A DNA stretch of 18,095 nucleotides from contig JADFNY010000013.1 in the NCBI GenBank assembly GCA_022563115.1, positions 1 through 18,095 on the forward strand, written 5' to 3'. The notes beneath the pieces are model-generated. The model made no database searches. It worked only from the letters and a program-made list of their open reading frames with translations, and had not been told where the DNA came from. Position 1 is the first letter of the stretch; every line of letters begins with the position of its first letter. This document shows positions 6,478 through 13,491 of this stretch, piece after piece. A program made the translations under genes and the position numbers. The stretch comes from Acidobacteriota bacterium (GTDB taxonomy: Bacteria; Acidobacteriota; UBA890).

Positions 6478-6966
6478 CTTCGACAACAGGCAATTCTCCG
6501 TCTCGTGCGCGACCATGACATCAGCACGCAGACCGGGCTCGTCAACGAGCTCGGGGTCCACGGGATTGCCGTCAACCAGTCCACGGTGTCCCGCGACATC
6601 AAGGCCCTCGGCCTGGTGAAGACCCCTCGGCCCGACGGCGGCTACTGCTACTCGGTGCCAACCAACGTCGTGGCGTTGACCGAGCGCAGCATTCGTATCT
6701 TGCGTGAGTTCGTCAACTCGGTGGACGGCTCCGGCCCGATCGCCGTGGTTCATACCGACAGCGGCAACGCGCATCCGGTCGCCGAAGCCATTGACCGGCT
6801 CGATCTGGACAACGTCGTCGGCACGATTGCCGGCGAGAACACCCTGCTGGTAATCGTTCGAGAAGGCACCCACTGGGTTGTGCGATCACCGGCGCGATCG
6901 GCTGCGAGTCGCCAGTCATCCGTGTCCGAAGGCCACCGACGTCGAACACGAGCGACAAGGCGATGA
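6478..6966 (+). pseudogene. argR: Arginine repressor (ArgR), truncated at both ends
   Basis: The frame reads LRQQAILRLVRDHDISTQ from 6478. The winged-helix recognition segment VNQSTVSRDIKALGLVKT follows, then the oligomerisation and arginine-binding domain with LREFVNSVDGSGPIAVVHT, SGNAHPVAEAIDRLDLDNV and VGTIAGENTLLVIV. This is unmistakable ArgR/AhrC. Similarity stops at about 6870-6876, where the last helix should be, and the frame continues to a stop at 6966 through sequence antisense to a kinase fragment. Upstream, the codons back to an in-frame TAA at 6442 contain no ATG, GTG or TTG. The first usable start is GTG 6505, which would delete the first helix of the DNA-binding domain. No ribosome site is evident. 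I judge it non-functional. No arginine biosynthesis genes are nearby. Confidence 0.8.
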
Positions 6967-7426
6967 TGATTGCGGCGCCGGCGAGCACAGATTTGAGGCC
7001 GATCCGGCTTCGGGATTCGACGGTCATCGGTCGGGAGGCAGCCGCCGAGGCCAAAAGCTCTGCTGTTGCGAGCTCCGTGCGGAGCTGCTCGAGCTCGTTG
7101 TGCAGGTCCAGGACCGATTGGAAGCGCTGCTCAGGATCCTTCTCGAGCGCATGCTTGAGGATGCGCCCCAGCTGACGCGGCAACTCGCCCCTGACCTCGG
7201 TCACCTCCGGCGGTGCGTCCTTCATGATCGACGACAGCAACGCGATTCTGCTGTCGCCGCTGAACGGACGCCGGCCGGTGACCATCTCGTACAGGGTGAT
7301 GCCGAGGGAGAAAATGTTGGTCCGATGATCGAGCGCCGCTCCCTCCGCCTGCTCGGGAGACATGTAGGCGATGGTTCCGAGAACGATGCCGACTTCTGTA
7401 ACCAGCCCGGGCTGTGCTGCCGTCAT
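6880..7426 (-). pseudogene. Ser/Thr protein kinase fragment: kinase C-lobe plus TM helix
   Basis: About 180 codons match the C-terminal half of a bacterial Hanks-type kinase. Present are VLGTIAYMSPEQAEG (activation segment and APE-equivalent), FSLGITLYEMVTGRRPF (subdomain IX, though the usual DIFSLG Asp is Asn in RTNIFSLG), LPRQLGRILKHALEKDPEQ and RFQS (subdomain XI). A juxtamembrane region and a hydrophobic helix (SVLAGAAIIIALSLVFDV) follow. The glycine loop, catalytic Lys, HRD and DFG motifs are all absent: the frame opens at ATG 7426, and upstream the same frame has no kinase similarity. The extracellular domain is cut soon after the helix, where ArgR sequence begins on the other strand. 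It cannot be an active kinase. Confidence 0.75.
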
Positions 7427-7731
7427 CGCCTCGGTTTCGCCGCCTCCGCGCTCGTCGCCTCCGCCTCCCGTCGCTGGCGCTCCGCGGAGGTGGCCTGCTC
7501 GAAGACGTCCGAATAGCGCTCGATCATCCGGTGGGTGAGGTTGATCTGCTCGAACAAGGCGCCGGCCGCGCCCGGGCCCTCGATCGACGATGGTAGGTAC
7601 AGCGCCCAGAACTGCGCCCCCACCCTTCCCCGTCGCAGCCGCGCAATGTCGGTATGCATCGTCGGCACGAGCGTCGCCGTGTCGCCGGCCAGGTCGATCC
7701 CGTCGAGTCGGTTGTCGACCCTCCATTGACC
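7423..7731 (-). pseudogene. M19 membrane dipeptidase N-terminal fragment
   Basis: About 85 codons resemble the N-terminal region of renal-dipeptidase-type (M19) peptidases. HTDIARLRRGRVGAQFW is the characteristic segment, followed by ALYLPSS and FEQINLTHRMIERYSDVFEQAT. Intact M19 enzymes are about 350-420 residues and begin with a metal-binding DGHND motif shortly before this point; here that motif and any signal peptide are missing. The frame ends at TGA 7423 after an Arg/Ala/Glu-rich tail with no similarity, overlapping the kinase fragment start by four bases. All later zinc ligands are lost. The identification rests on a short but distinctive stretch. Confidence 0.65.
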
Positions 7732-7754
7732 GCGCTCGACGCTTTGCCTAACCT
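7726..7754 (+). promoter_or_regulatory. Candidate sigma-70-type promoter for the amidohydrolase
   Basis: TTGACC (7726-7731) and TAACCT (7749-7754) lie 17 bases apart, about 50 bp before the GTG start. The -35 matches the consensus in five of six positions; the -10 is weak. It begins where M19 similarity ends, in keeping with this being native upstream DNA of the amidohydrolase. Confidence 0.35.
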
Positions 7755-7804
7755 CGCCGCATCTTGCCACGCTGCCGCACGAAACCCGAACCCGGAGGTT
7801 CTCC

Positions 7805-9553
7805 GTGACCGATCGCCCGTTCTCCATCCGCATCCGCAGGTCGCTGTTGCCACTATCCGCGGCCGCCCTGGCGCTCGTCCTGAACATCGGCTGCGCCCCG
7901 GCTTCCGACGTACCGCCCGCCGACATGGTGATCCACAACGGCAAGGTCGTGACCGTCGACGACAGCGTTCCGGAGGCCCAAGGCATCGTCATCAACGGCG
8001 ACCGTATCGAGCTCGTCGGATCGAACGCAGAGGTCGAGGCCTACATCGGCCCTGACACCGAAGTTATCGACCTGGACGGCGCCCTGGCGATCCCCGGCTT
8101 CATCGAGGGACACGGGCACTTCATGGGGATCGGATCCAACGTTCTGAACCTCGACCTTCTCGACACCACCTCCTGGCAGGGTGTGGCCGACATGGTCGCC
8201 GCGGCGGTCGCCGAAGCTGAGTCCGGCGAGCTCATCGAGGGCCGCGGCTGGCATCAGGAACGGATGAGCGACCTCGACGACTCCAATACGGTGCGGGGCT
8301 TCCCGACCCACGACGAGATCAGCGCCGTGAGCCGCGAAAACCCTGTTATCCTGCGCCACGCCTCCGGCCATGCAACGTTCGGCAACGCCTACGCGATGGA
8401 GCTCGCCGGCGTCACCGGCAACACCGATCAGCCCCAGGGCGGCGAGATCATCATGGGCCCGGACGGCGAACCGATCGGCGTCTTCGTGGAGCGCGCTTCC
8501 AGCATTCTGGGCCGCGCCACCGCCAACGTCGAAAACCGCATGAGCGACGAGGACCGCGCCGCACGCACGTGGCGCGAGATGGAGCTCGCCTCGCAGGAGG
8601 TGCTGCGCAACGGCATCACCAGCTTCCAGGACGCTGGTTCCGGCTGGAACACGATCGAGATGTTCAAGCGCGGCGTCGACGCAGACGCCCTGCAGGTTCG
8701 GCTGTGGGTGATGGCGCGGAACGAGCGCTTCGATGCCGAGTGGCTGCAGGCGAATCTCCTCATCGGCTACGGCAACAACATGCTGACCGTGCGCGCCATC
8801 AAGATGGCCATCGACGGGGCCCTCGGCTCCCGGGGAGCGTGGCTGTTGGAGCCCTACAGCGACGAGCTGACGAGCTCGGGCCATAACACCGGCAATCCGG
8901 CCGAGATCGAGGCGACCGCCAACCTGGCGATCGAGAACGGCTACCAGATGTGCGTCCATGCCATCGGCGACCGCGCCAACCGCGAGGTCCTCGACATCTT
9001 TGAGCGCGTTCTAGAGGCCCATCCGGAGCAGGCCGCCGACGCCCGCTTCCGCATCGAGCACTCCCAGCATCTGCACCCCGACGACGTGCCGCGCTTCGGC
9101 GAGCTAGGCGTCATCGCGGCGATGCAGGGCGTCCATTGCACCTCGGATGCCCCCTGGGTGAAGCCGCGCCTCGGCGCCGAGCGCGCCGAATGGGGCGCCT
9201 ACGTCTGGCAGGACCTGATGCGCAGCGGCGCCGTGGTCACCAACGGCACCGACGCCCCAGTGGAGCGCGTCGATCCGATCGCGTCGTTCTACTCGACGGT
9301 TACCCGCAAGGATGCCAGCGGTGAAGCGTTCTACCCGGAGCAAGCGATGAGCCGCGAGGAGGCGCTGCGCTCGTACACGATCAACAACGCCTTCGCCGCC
9401 CACGAGGAGGACATCAAAGGATCCATCACACCGGGCAAGCTCGCCGACATCACGATCCTCGACCAAGACATCATGATGGTCCCCGAGGAGCAGATCAAAG
9501 ATACCAACGTGCTCTACACGATCGTTGGCGGCAGAGTCGTCTATCAGAGGTAG
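7805..9553 (+). CDS. Exported YtcJ-like metal-dependent amidohydrolase
   Basis: A 582-residue protein. It starts at GTG 7805, with GGAGG six bases upstream. An Arg-rich N-terminus and hydrophobic stretch end in LNIGC at 26-30, a slightly atypical lipobox, so it may be a lipoprotein. The mature part is an amidohydrolase family 3 enzyme: beta-sandwich residues ADMVIHNGKVVTVD, the HxH metal motif at H103/H105 in GFIEGHGHF, K333 in IKMAIDGALGSRGAW (the usual carboxylated lysine position), H385 in CVHAIGD, H419 in RIEHSQHLHPDD and D483 in TNGTDAPVERVDP. The C-terminus ends with GSITPGKLADITILDQD. All expected metal ligands are present, so it should be active on an amide, ester or cyclic substrate that cannot be named. 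An in-frame M19 dipeptidase remnant lies just upstream on the other strand. Confidence 0.92.
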   Translation: MTDRPFSIRIRRSLLPLSAAALALVLNIGCAPASDVPPADMVIHNGKVVTVDDSVPEAQGIVINGDRIELVGSNAEVEAYIGPDTEVIDLDGALAIPGFIEGHGHFMGIGSNVLNLDLLDTTSWQGVADMVAAAVAEAESGELIEGRGWHQERMSDLDDSNTVRGFPTHDEISAVSRENPVILRHASGHATFGNAYAMELAGVTGNTDQPQGGEIIMGPDGEPIGVFVERASSILGRATANVENRMSDEDRAARTWREMELASQEVLRNGITSFQDAGSGWNTIEMFKRGVDADALQVRLWVMARNERFDAEWLQANLLIGYGNNMLTVRAIKMAIDGALGSRGAWLLEPYSDELTSSGHNTGNPAEIEATANLAIENGYQMCVHAIGDRANREVLDIFERVLEAHPEQAADARFRIEHSQHLHPDDVPRFGELGVIAAMQGVHCTSDAPWVKPRLGAERAEWGAYVWQDLMRSGAVVTNGTDAPVERVDPIASFYSTVTRKDASGEAFYPEQAMSREEALRSYTINNAFAAHEEDIKGSITPGKLADITILDQDIMMVPEEQIKDTNVLYTIVGGRVVYQR

Positions 9554-9570
9554 GCAACCCGATCGAGCCT

Positions 9571-9617
9571 TAGCAGGGTGCTGAAGGTACCCCCGGGAGT
9601 TCTTCAGCACCCTGCTA
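9571..9617. repeat. Perfect 15-bp inverted repeat after the amidohydrolase
   Basis: tagcagggtgctgaa (9571-9585) and its exact reverse complement ttcagcaccctgcta (9603-9617) flank a 17-base loop, beginning 17 bp after the stop codon. One more G-C pair and flanking wobbles extend the stem. No T-tract follows. A single arm with one mismatch recurs at 9727-9741. It may act as a bidirectional transcription stop or be a miniature element related to IS termini. Confidence 0.65.
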
Positions 9618-9695
9618 GCAATTGCAAATCTTTACTCGCCGCTTACTGACCGCAAACGACCGCCGGCGCCACAATTCCGTCGTAACTAGCAGGCA

Positions 9696-9713
9696 CGCCC
9701 CGGAACCGGGGCG
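9696..9713. repeat. 8-bp perfect hairpin cgccccgg/ccggggcg
   Basis: CGCCCCGG (9696-9703), AA, CCGGGGCG (9706-9713). It lies in the leader region of the first Spy-like gene between two actagcagg copies (9685 and 9725). Its role is unknown. Confidence 0.4.
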
Positions 9714-9726
9714 ACAAACGACGCAC

Positions 9727-9741
9727 TAGCAGGGTGGTGAA
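9727..9741 (+). repeat. Single copy of the 9571 repeat arm
   Basis: tagcagggtggtgaa differs in one base from the left arm at 9571-9585. It lies 26 bp before the first Spy-like start codon and has no inverted partner of its own. Confidence 0.45.
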
Positions 9742-9743
9742 GC

Positions 9744-9762
9744 ACCTTGCCAGGCAAGGAGG
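9744..9762 (+). promoter_or_regulatory. Ribosome binding site within a small inverted repeat
   Basis: ccttgcc a ggcaagg (9744-9758) is a perfect inverted repeat whose right arm overlaps AAGGAGG (9756-9762), five bases before ATG 9768. This strong Shine-Dalgarno fixes the start. Folding could partly hide it. Confidence 0.45.
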
Positions 9763-9767
9763 TCGGC

Positions 9768-10505
9768 ATGCGAAGACGGGTGGTGGAGCTTTCGTTGGTC
9801 GGAGGGTTGGCGCTTCTGTTGGCCTGGCCCGCTGTGGCCCATTCCCAACTCGGTGCACCGCCGGGTCCGGACTTCGGCCCGGAGTGGGGTGACGGCGGAA
9901 TTCCGGCCGTCGGTGAGCTCGCGCCCCAACGCACTCGAGCCCAACGCCGGCCGCCGGCCGGCGGTCCTCGGGCTCGCGGCTCGCAGCGCTTCGGCAGGCA
10001 GGAGCGACGCGGATCCAGCAGCCGTGGAAGCTTCGCGGGTCGCGGTGGCGGCTTCGGCGGCGGGCGACGCCCAGGTGGCTTCGGTAGCGACCGAGGTCGA
10101 GGCGGCTTCGGCAGGGGCCGAGGCGGGTTCGGCGCCGGGTTCGGGCTTGGGGCGACGCGGTCGAGTTTGGCGGCTCGGGCTTTGAGCCGCGCCGACCAGA
10201 TCGGCTTGACCGCCGAGCAAACCGATCAGATCAACCAGGCGCGGCGCGCCCAGCGCGAAGCATCGATCAACCGGCGCGCGGCGGCCGAAATCGCCGAGCT
10301 CGAGCTGCGTGAGCTCATGGGCGCCGATACGCCCGACATCGCCGCCGTCGAAGCCAAGCTTCGCGAGCTTGCCGAGCAGCACATCGCCGAGCAAACCACG
10401 GCGCTCCGACTGAACGCTTCGGTCGGCGAGATCCTCACCTCCGACCAGCTCGAAGATCTCAGCCGCGGCCGTGGCCGCGATCGCGGCAGCCGAAGAGAAC
10501 GCTAG
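9768..10505 (+). CDS. Secreted Spy/CpxP-like protein with RG-rich linker
   Basis: A 245-residue protein. It starts at ATG 9768 behind AAGGAGG; in-frame codons upstream overlap the repeat and are rejected. A twin-Arg-like basic start and hydrophobic core (about 5-25, ending AHS) form a signal peptide. Residues 55-125 are low complexity, dominated by Arg and Gly (GRGGGFGGGRRPGGFGSD and similar). From about 137 a helical Spy/CpxP/LTXXQ-type domain begins, with LTAEQ (147-151) and LTSDQ (223-227) bracketing two long charged helices, ending in another RGRGRDRG tail. Spy and CpxP are periplasmic chaperones or sensors induced by envelope stress, and the CnrX/ZraP relatives bind metals. Its tandem paralogue at 10624 supports an envelope-stress or metal role, but no regulator lies beside it. 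A strong terminator follows. Confidence 0.8.
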   Translation: MRRRVVELSLVGGLALLLAWPAVAHSQLGAPPGPDFGPEWGDGGIPAVGELAPQRTRAQRRPPAGGPRARGSQRFGRQERRGSSSRGSFAGRGGGFGGGRRPGGFGSDRGRGGFGRGRGGFGAGFGLGATRSSLAARALSRADQIGLTAEQTDQINQARRAQREASINRRAAAEIAELELRELMGADTPDIAAVEAKLRELAEQHIAEQTTALRLNASVGEILTSDQLEDLSRGRGRDRGSRRER

Positions 10506-10522
10506 CCGGCCTGCCAGCCCGG

Positions 10523-10558
10523 GGCCCGCGCCGATCACGGCGCGGGCCTCGACTTTTT
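10523..10558 (+). terminator. Intrinsic terminator after the first Spy-like gene
   Basis: An 11-bp perfect stem, ggcccgcgccg (10523-10533) with cggcgcgggcc (10538-10548) around atca, is followed by tcgac and five Ts (10554-10558), 17 bp after the stop codon. Confidence 0.9.
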
Positions 10559-10623
10559 GCGCCCCGGCGGCGTCCAAACCGGTAGGCACGCCGCGTTAAA
10601 GCATTGAACCCTGGAGGAAGTAC

Positions 10624-11238
10624 GTGAGCTCATATCGCCGAAATACGGCCCTGATCAGCAGTATTGCGGTCGTTGCGCTGATGTTCACCGGCACCGCATG
10701 GGCCGGCGCCCAAGCGGTCAGTGAACAGAGTCGGATCGAGGCAACCGTGTCCGACGCCGCCGCCCAGCAGGCCGGCGCGGGGGTCGTCCGGCAGCGAGTC
10801 CACGCTGACGCCGAGGCCGCTGCGCGGCTGGTGCAGGAGATGCGCGTCCGACCGACGATCGCCCTGTCGAGCTCGTTTTCCCGCCGTTCCGGTGGGATGG
10901 CAAGCCGCGCCCTCGCCAACGCCGAAGAGATCGGTCTGAGCGAGGAGCAAGAAGAGCAAATTCGCGGGCTGCAGCGGGAGAATCGGCGGGCGCAGATCCG
11001 TCGCAACGCCGACACGCAAATCGCCGAGATGGACCTCGAGGAGATGATGAGCACCGAGAGCTCGGACCTCGACGTCATCGAGCAGATGATGCGCGCGATC
11101 GCCAACTACGAGGTCGACGAGCGCATCGCCAGGCTGCGCCTCGACCGCAGTGCCAAAGCTATCTTGACGGAGGCCCAGCGCGACGAGCTCGAGGAGATGT
11201 CGCCGGCGCGCTTCATCTTCGAGAGCATTCGCCGGTAA
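10624..11238 (+). CDS. Secreted Spy/CpxP-like protein, second paralogue
   Basis: A 204-residue protein from GTG 10624, with GGAGG six bases upstream. The signal peptide covers about residues 1-28 (ISSIAVVALMFTGTAWA then GAQ). A Gln/Ala-rich segment to about 85 is followed by a Spy/CpxP-type domain: LSEEQ (105-109), the charged helix NRRAQIRRNADTQIAEMDLE, the acidic turn around STESSDLD, a helix with RIARLRLDRSAKAI, and LTEAQ (181-185). The order of elements matches the first gene (A.ALSRADQIGL versus ASRALANAEEIGL), so they arose by duplication, but this copy lacks the RG-rich linker and tail. Separate terminators follow both genes, so each may be independently transcribed or coupled only by read-through. 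A periplasmic chaperone or metal-response role is likely; the ligand is unknown. Confidence 0.78.
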   Translation: MSSYRRNTALISSIAVVALMFTGTAWAGAQAVSEQSRIEATVSDAAAQQAGAGVVRQRVHADAEAAARLVQEMRVRPTIALSSSFSRRSGGMASRALANAEEIGLSEEQEEQIRGLQRENRRAQIRRNADTQIAEMDLEEMMSTESSDLDVIEQMMRAIANYEVDERIARLRLDRSAKAILTEAQRDELEEMSPARFIFESIRR

Positions 11239-11354
11239 CGACGACGCGCGCCACGGAAGCGACGTAACCGCCAGTTGATGGGTCGGGGAGGTGCGCATTT
11301 TCCACCATCGGCCAGACATGTCTCGCCTCGCCCGTTTCCAAGGGCTAAACTAGA

Positions 11355-11386
11355 AGAGCGGCTGCCATTCGGGTGCCGCTCTTTTT
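11355..11386 (+). terminator. Intrinsic terminator between the Spy-like and BolA genes
   Basis: agagcggc (11355-11362) pairs with gccgctct (11375-11382), followed by a T-run to 11386. It lies 117 bp after the second Spy-like stop and 35 bp before bolA. The 11239-11354 stretch before it holds no visible gene. Confidence 0.75.
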
Positions 11387-11420
11387 GATCGTCGAGCCTC
11401 CGACAACAGCCGGCACGATC

Positions 11421-11651
11421 ATGGATCCCGAGCAGCTCAAATCGCTCATCGAAACCGGTATTCCCGGCGCCGAGGTCAGCGTGCGGGACCTCACCGGAAC
11501 GCGCGATCACTTCGGCGTCCAGGTCATCTCCAGCGCCTTTGGGGGCAAGAGCCTCGTCGAGCAACACCAGATGGTCTATCGGGCTGTCGGGCAGAAATTG
11601 ACCAACGCTGTGCACGCGCTGCAAGTACACACGTTGGTCCCAGAGGAGTAG
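11421..11651 (+). CDS. bolA: BolA family protein
   Basis: A 76-residue protein, typical of short BolA/IbaG-type members. ATG 11421 is chosen because family similarity begins at MDPEQLKSLIE; an upstream GTG at 11373 falls inside the terminator stem. The signature is clear: DHFGVQVISSAF, GGKSLVEQHQMVYRAVG and HALQVHTLVPEE, with H30, H49 and the conserved C-terminal H65. BolA proteins bind monothiol CGFS glutaredoxins through a shared [2Fe-2S] cluster, with this histidine region as ligand. The glutaredoxin gene starts four bases after the BolA stop, with its ribosome site overlapping that stop, so the two are co-expressed and very likely form the complex. No good ribosome site is seen before the BolA start. 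It is cytoplasmic and probably acts in iron-sulfur cluster trafficking or iron sensing. Confidence 0.93.
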   Translation: MDPEQLKSLIETGIPGAEVSVRDLTGTRDHFGVQVISSAFGGKSLVEQHQMVYRAVGQKLTNAVHALQVHTLVPEE

Positions 11652-11655
11652 AACC

Positions 11656-11982
11656 ATGTCCAGCGAACTGAAACAGCAGATCGAAGACGCAATCGCCAAC
11701 AACCCGGTGCACGTGTTCATGAAGGGCACACCGGAGTGGCCGCAGTGCGGTTTCTCCAAGGCCACCTGCGACGCCCTTCGCTCGATCGACGTTCCGTTCA
11801 CCACCACCAACGTTCTCGAGGATCTCGACAACTACCGCTCAACGCTGATCGACGTGTCGGCGTGGCCAACGATCCCGCAGGTGTTCATCGGCGGCGAGTT
11901 CATCGGCGGCTGCGACATCGTCCTCGAGATGTTGCGCAACGGCGAGCTGCAAGAAAAGGTAGGCGCGCTCCAAGAAGGGTGA
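11656..11982 (+). CDS. grxD: CGFS monothiol glutaredoxin (Grx4 family)
   Basis: A 108-residue protein with the full Grx4/GrxD signature: VHVFMKGTPEWPQCGFS with active Cys31, Lys23 for glutathione, TIPQVFIGGEFIGGCDI with cis-Pro and Cys86, and a C-terminal helix ENGEL-like LRNGELQEKV. Length matches the family (about 105-115). It carries or transfers [2Fe-2S] clusters with glutathione and partners BolA, encoded immediately upstream. GAGGAG overlaps the BolA stop and lies four to five bases before ATG 11656. The second half of the protein is standard and nothing is missing. The next reading frame, a receiver-domain fragment, starts three bases after the stop. Confidence 0.95.
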   Translation: MSSELKQQIEDAIANNPVHVFMKGTPEWPQCGFSKATCDALRSIDVPFTTTNVLEDLDNYRSTLIDVSAWPTIPQVFIGGEFIGGCDIVLEMLRNGELQEKVGALQEG

Positions 11983-11985
11983 GGT

Positions 11986-12114
11986 ATGCGAGCCCTGGTA
12001 GTGGACGACGAGCCTCTCGTCTGTGACCTGCGTACGCGGTTTCTGTCGCGTCGCGGGTACGCGATCATCACCTTGGGCGACGGGGAGGAAGCGCTCGAGG
12101 ACCACGGAGACTGA
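11986..12114 (+). pseudogene. Response-regulator receiver-domain N-terminal fragment
   Basis: A 42-codon frame begins with ATG three bases after the glutaredoxin stop, with GGTGAGG just before it. The translation opens MRALVVDDEPLVCDLRTRF and continues LSRRGYAIITLGDGEEALE before an early stop. This is a textbook CheY-like receiver start: beta-1 with the acidic pair D7/D8, helix 1, and beta-2 with the DGEEALE helix. The phospho-accepting Asp (expected near residue 52-55), the conserved Thr/Ser and Lys, and any output domain are absent. The 45 bases to the transporter start could hold a frameshifted continuation (DILVFGIT), but this is not a convincing receiver strand. It is too short to be a working regulator, so a decayed remnant is most likely, though the small peptide may be translated. 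Confidence 0.65.
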
Positions 12115-12159
12115 CATCCTGGTCTTCGGGATCACCGCTCACTTCCTACGCCCGCACCG

Positions 12160-13491
12160 ATGAGCGAGGTTGCGCCGGTAACCCAGCGCCAGATCTGGGG
12201 CTGGGGCCTCTACGACTTCGCCAACTCGCCGTTCGCCACCAGCATCCTGGCGGTGATCTTCAACCGCTACTTCGTCGAACAACTGGCGGGCGGCGAAGAG
12301 GGCGTCGTGCTCGACATCCTCGGCGCCACGGTGAGAGTTCCCGGCGTCACGTTCTTCACCTACACGTTGGCGGCAGGCATGCTGGTGGTCGCGGTGCTGG
12401 CACCGTTTCTGGGCGCCATCGCCGACTCGTCGGGCTCGAAGAAGAGGTTCCTCGCGTTCTTCTGTTACATGGGCGCCGGCGCCACCGCCATGCTGTACTT
12501 CACCAACGAGGGACAGTACTGGCGCGGGGCGATCTTCTTTCTCGTCGCCCAGGTAGGGTTCGCGGCCGGCAACATCTTCTACAACGCTTTTCTGCCGGAG
12601 ATCTCGACGCCGAAGAACATCGGCTGGATCTCCGGCTTCGGTTTCACCCTCGGCTACCTCGGCGGCGCCATCCTGTTGACACTGAACCTGGCGATGTTGA
12701 GCTACCCGCAGTGGCTCGGTTTCACCGACCCGTTCAGCCCACAGGACACCTTTCTGTCGGTGGCCCTATGGTGGGCGGTGTTCGCCGTGCCGACCTTCCT
12801 GTGGCTGCGGGAGCGCCCGACGACGATCCCGTTGGCGCCCGGAAAGTCCCACCTGCGGATCGGCATCGAGCGCGTCGCCAGGACGTTCTCCAACATCCGC
12901 CGCTACCGGGAGCTCACCAAGTTCCTCGCCGCGTTCCTGATCTATAACGACGGCATCCAGACGACGGTGGTGATCGCGGCGATCTTCATCGACGAGGTCC
13001 TCGGCATGTCGGACAGCAGGATCATCGGCCTCTTTCTCGTCATCCAGGCGACGGCGTTCGTCGGCGCATTGGCGCTGGGGGCGGCGAGCGACCGTATCGG
13101 CAACAAGCGAGTTGTCGTGGGGACGCTCGTCGTCTGGACCGGGGTTGCCGTGTGGGGTTACTTCCTCGGCGCCACCGGCAACGCGGAAGCGGAGGTCTGG
13201 GTGATGGGCATCGTCGTCGGTTTGGTGCTCGGCGGCAGCCAGTCGGCGAGCCGCGCGATCCAGGGAACGTTCACGCCGGAGGCCAACAGCGCCGAGTTCT
13301 TCGCCTTCTACGGGATCGCGGGGCGTTTCTCCTCGGTGATGGGACCGGTGGCCTACGGGAGTGTCTATGCGCTGTTCGGCCCGCGGCCGGCGATTCTCTT
13401 TCTGGCGGTATTCTTTGTCGTCGGGCTGCTCATCTTGATGACCGTCGATGAGCAGGAAGGCATGCGCCAGGCGGAAATTGCGGTGACATGA
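12160..13491 (+). CDS. UMF1/Atg22-type MFS transporter
   Basis: A 443-residue polytopic membrane protein of the UMF1 (Atg22-like) branch of the major facilitator superfamily. The branch signature WGLYDFANSPFATSILAVIF covers about residues 15-34, with RYF next. An APFLGAIADSSGSKKRFL loop follows helix 2-3, where MFS proteins carry G..aDr.grR, and FYNAFLPEIS and SGFGFTLGYLGG lie in helices 4-5. The second half has LGAASDRIGNKR and GLVLGGSQSASRA. About 12 helices are predicted by eye. Yeast Atg22 exports amino acids from the vacuole; bacterial substrates are unknown. The start ATG 12160 lacks a clear ribosome site. It overlaps yihY by four bases and may be read from the bolA-glutaredoxin transcript 45 bp upstream. 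Confidence 0.9.
   Translation: MSEVAPVTQRQIWGWGLYDFANSPFATSILAVIFNRYFVEQLAGGEEGVVLDILGATVRVPGVTFFTYTLAAGMLVVAVLAPFLGAIADSSGSKKRFLAFFCYMGAGATAMLYFTNEGQYWRGAIFFLVAQVGFAAGNIFYNAFLPEISTPKNIGWISGFGFTLGYLGGAILLTLNLAMLSYPQWLGFTDPFSPQDTFLSVALWWAVFAVPTFLWLRERPTTIPLAPGKSHLRIGIERVARTFSNIRRYRELTKFLAAFLIYNDGIQTTVVIAAIFIDEVLGMSDSRIIGLFLVIQATAFVGALALGAASDRIGNKRVVVGTLVVWTGVAVWGYFLGATGNAEAEVWVMGIVVGLVLGGSQSASRAIQGTFTPEANSAEFFAFYGIAGRFSSVMGPVAYGSVYALFGPRPAILFLAVFFVVGLLILMTVDEQEGMRQAEIAVT

Noticed and set aside
7853..8959. Long minus-strand frame under the amidohydrolase
   Set aside because: It is a mirror of the amidohydrolase codon pattern with no recognisable domain; the plus-strand gene has every metal ligand.
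9622..9650. Promoter-like TTGCAA before the first Spy-like gene
   Set aside because: The sequence 17 bases on (ACTGAC) is a poor -10, so it is not listed.
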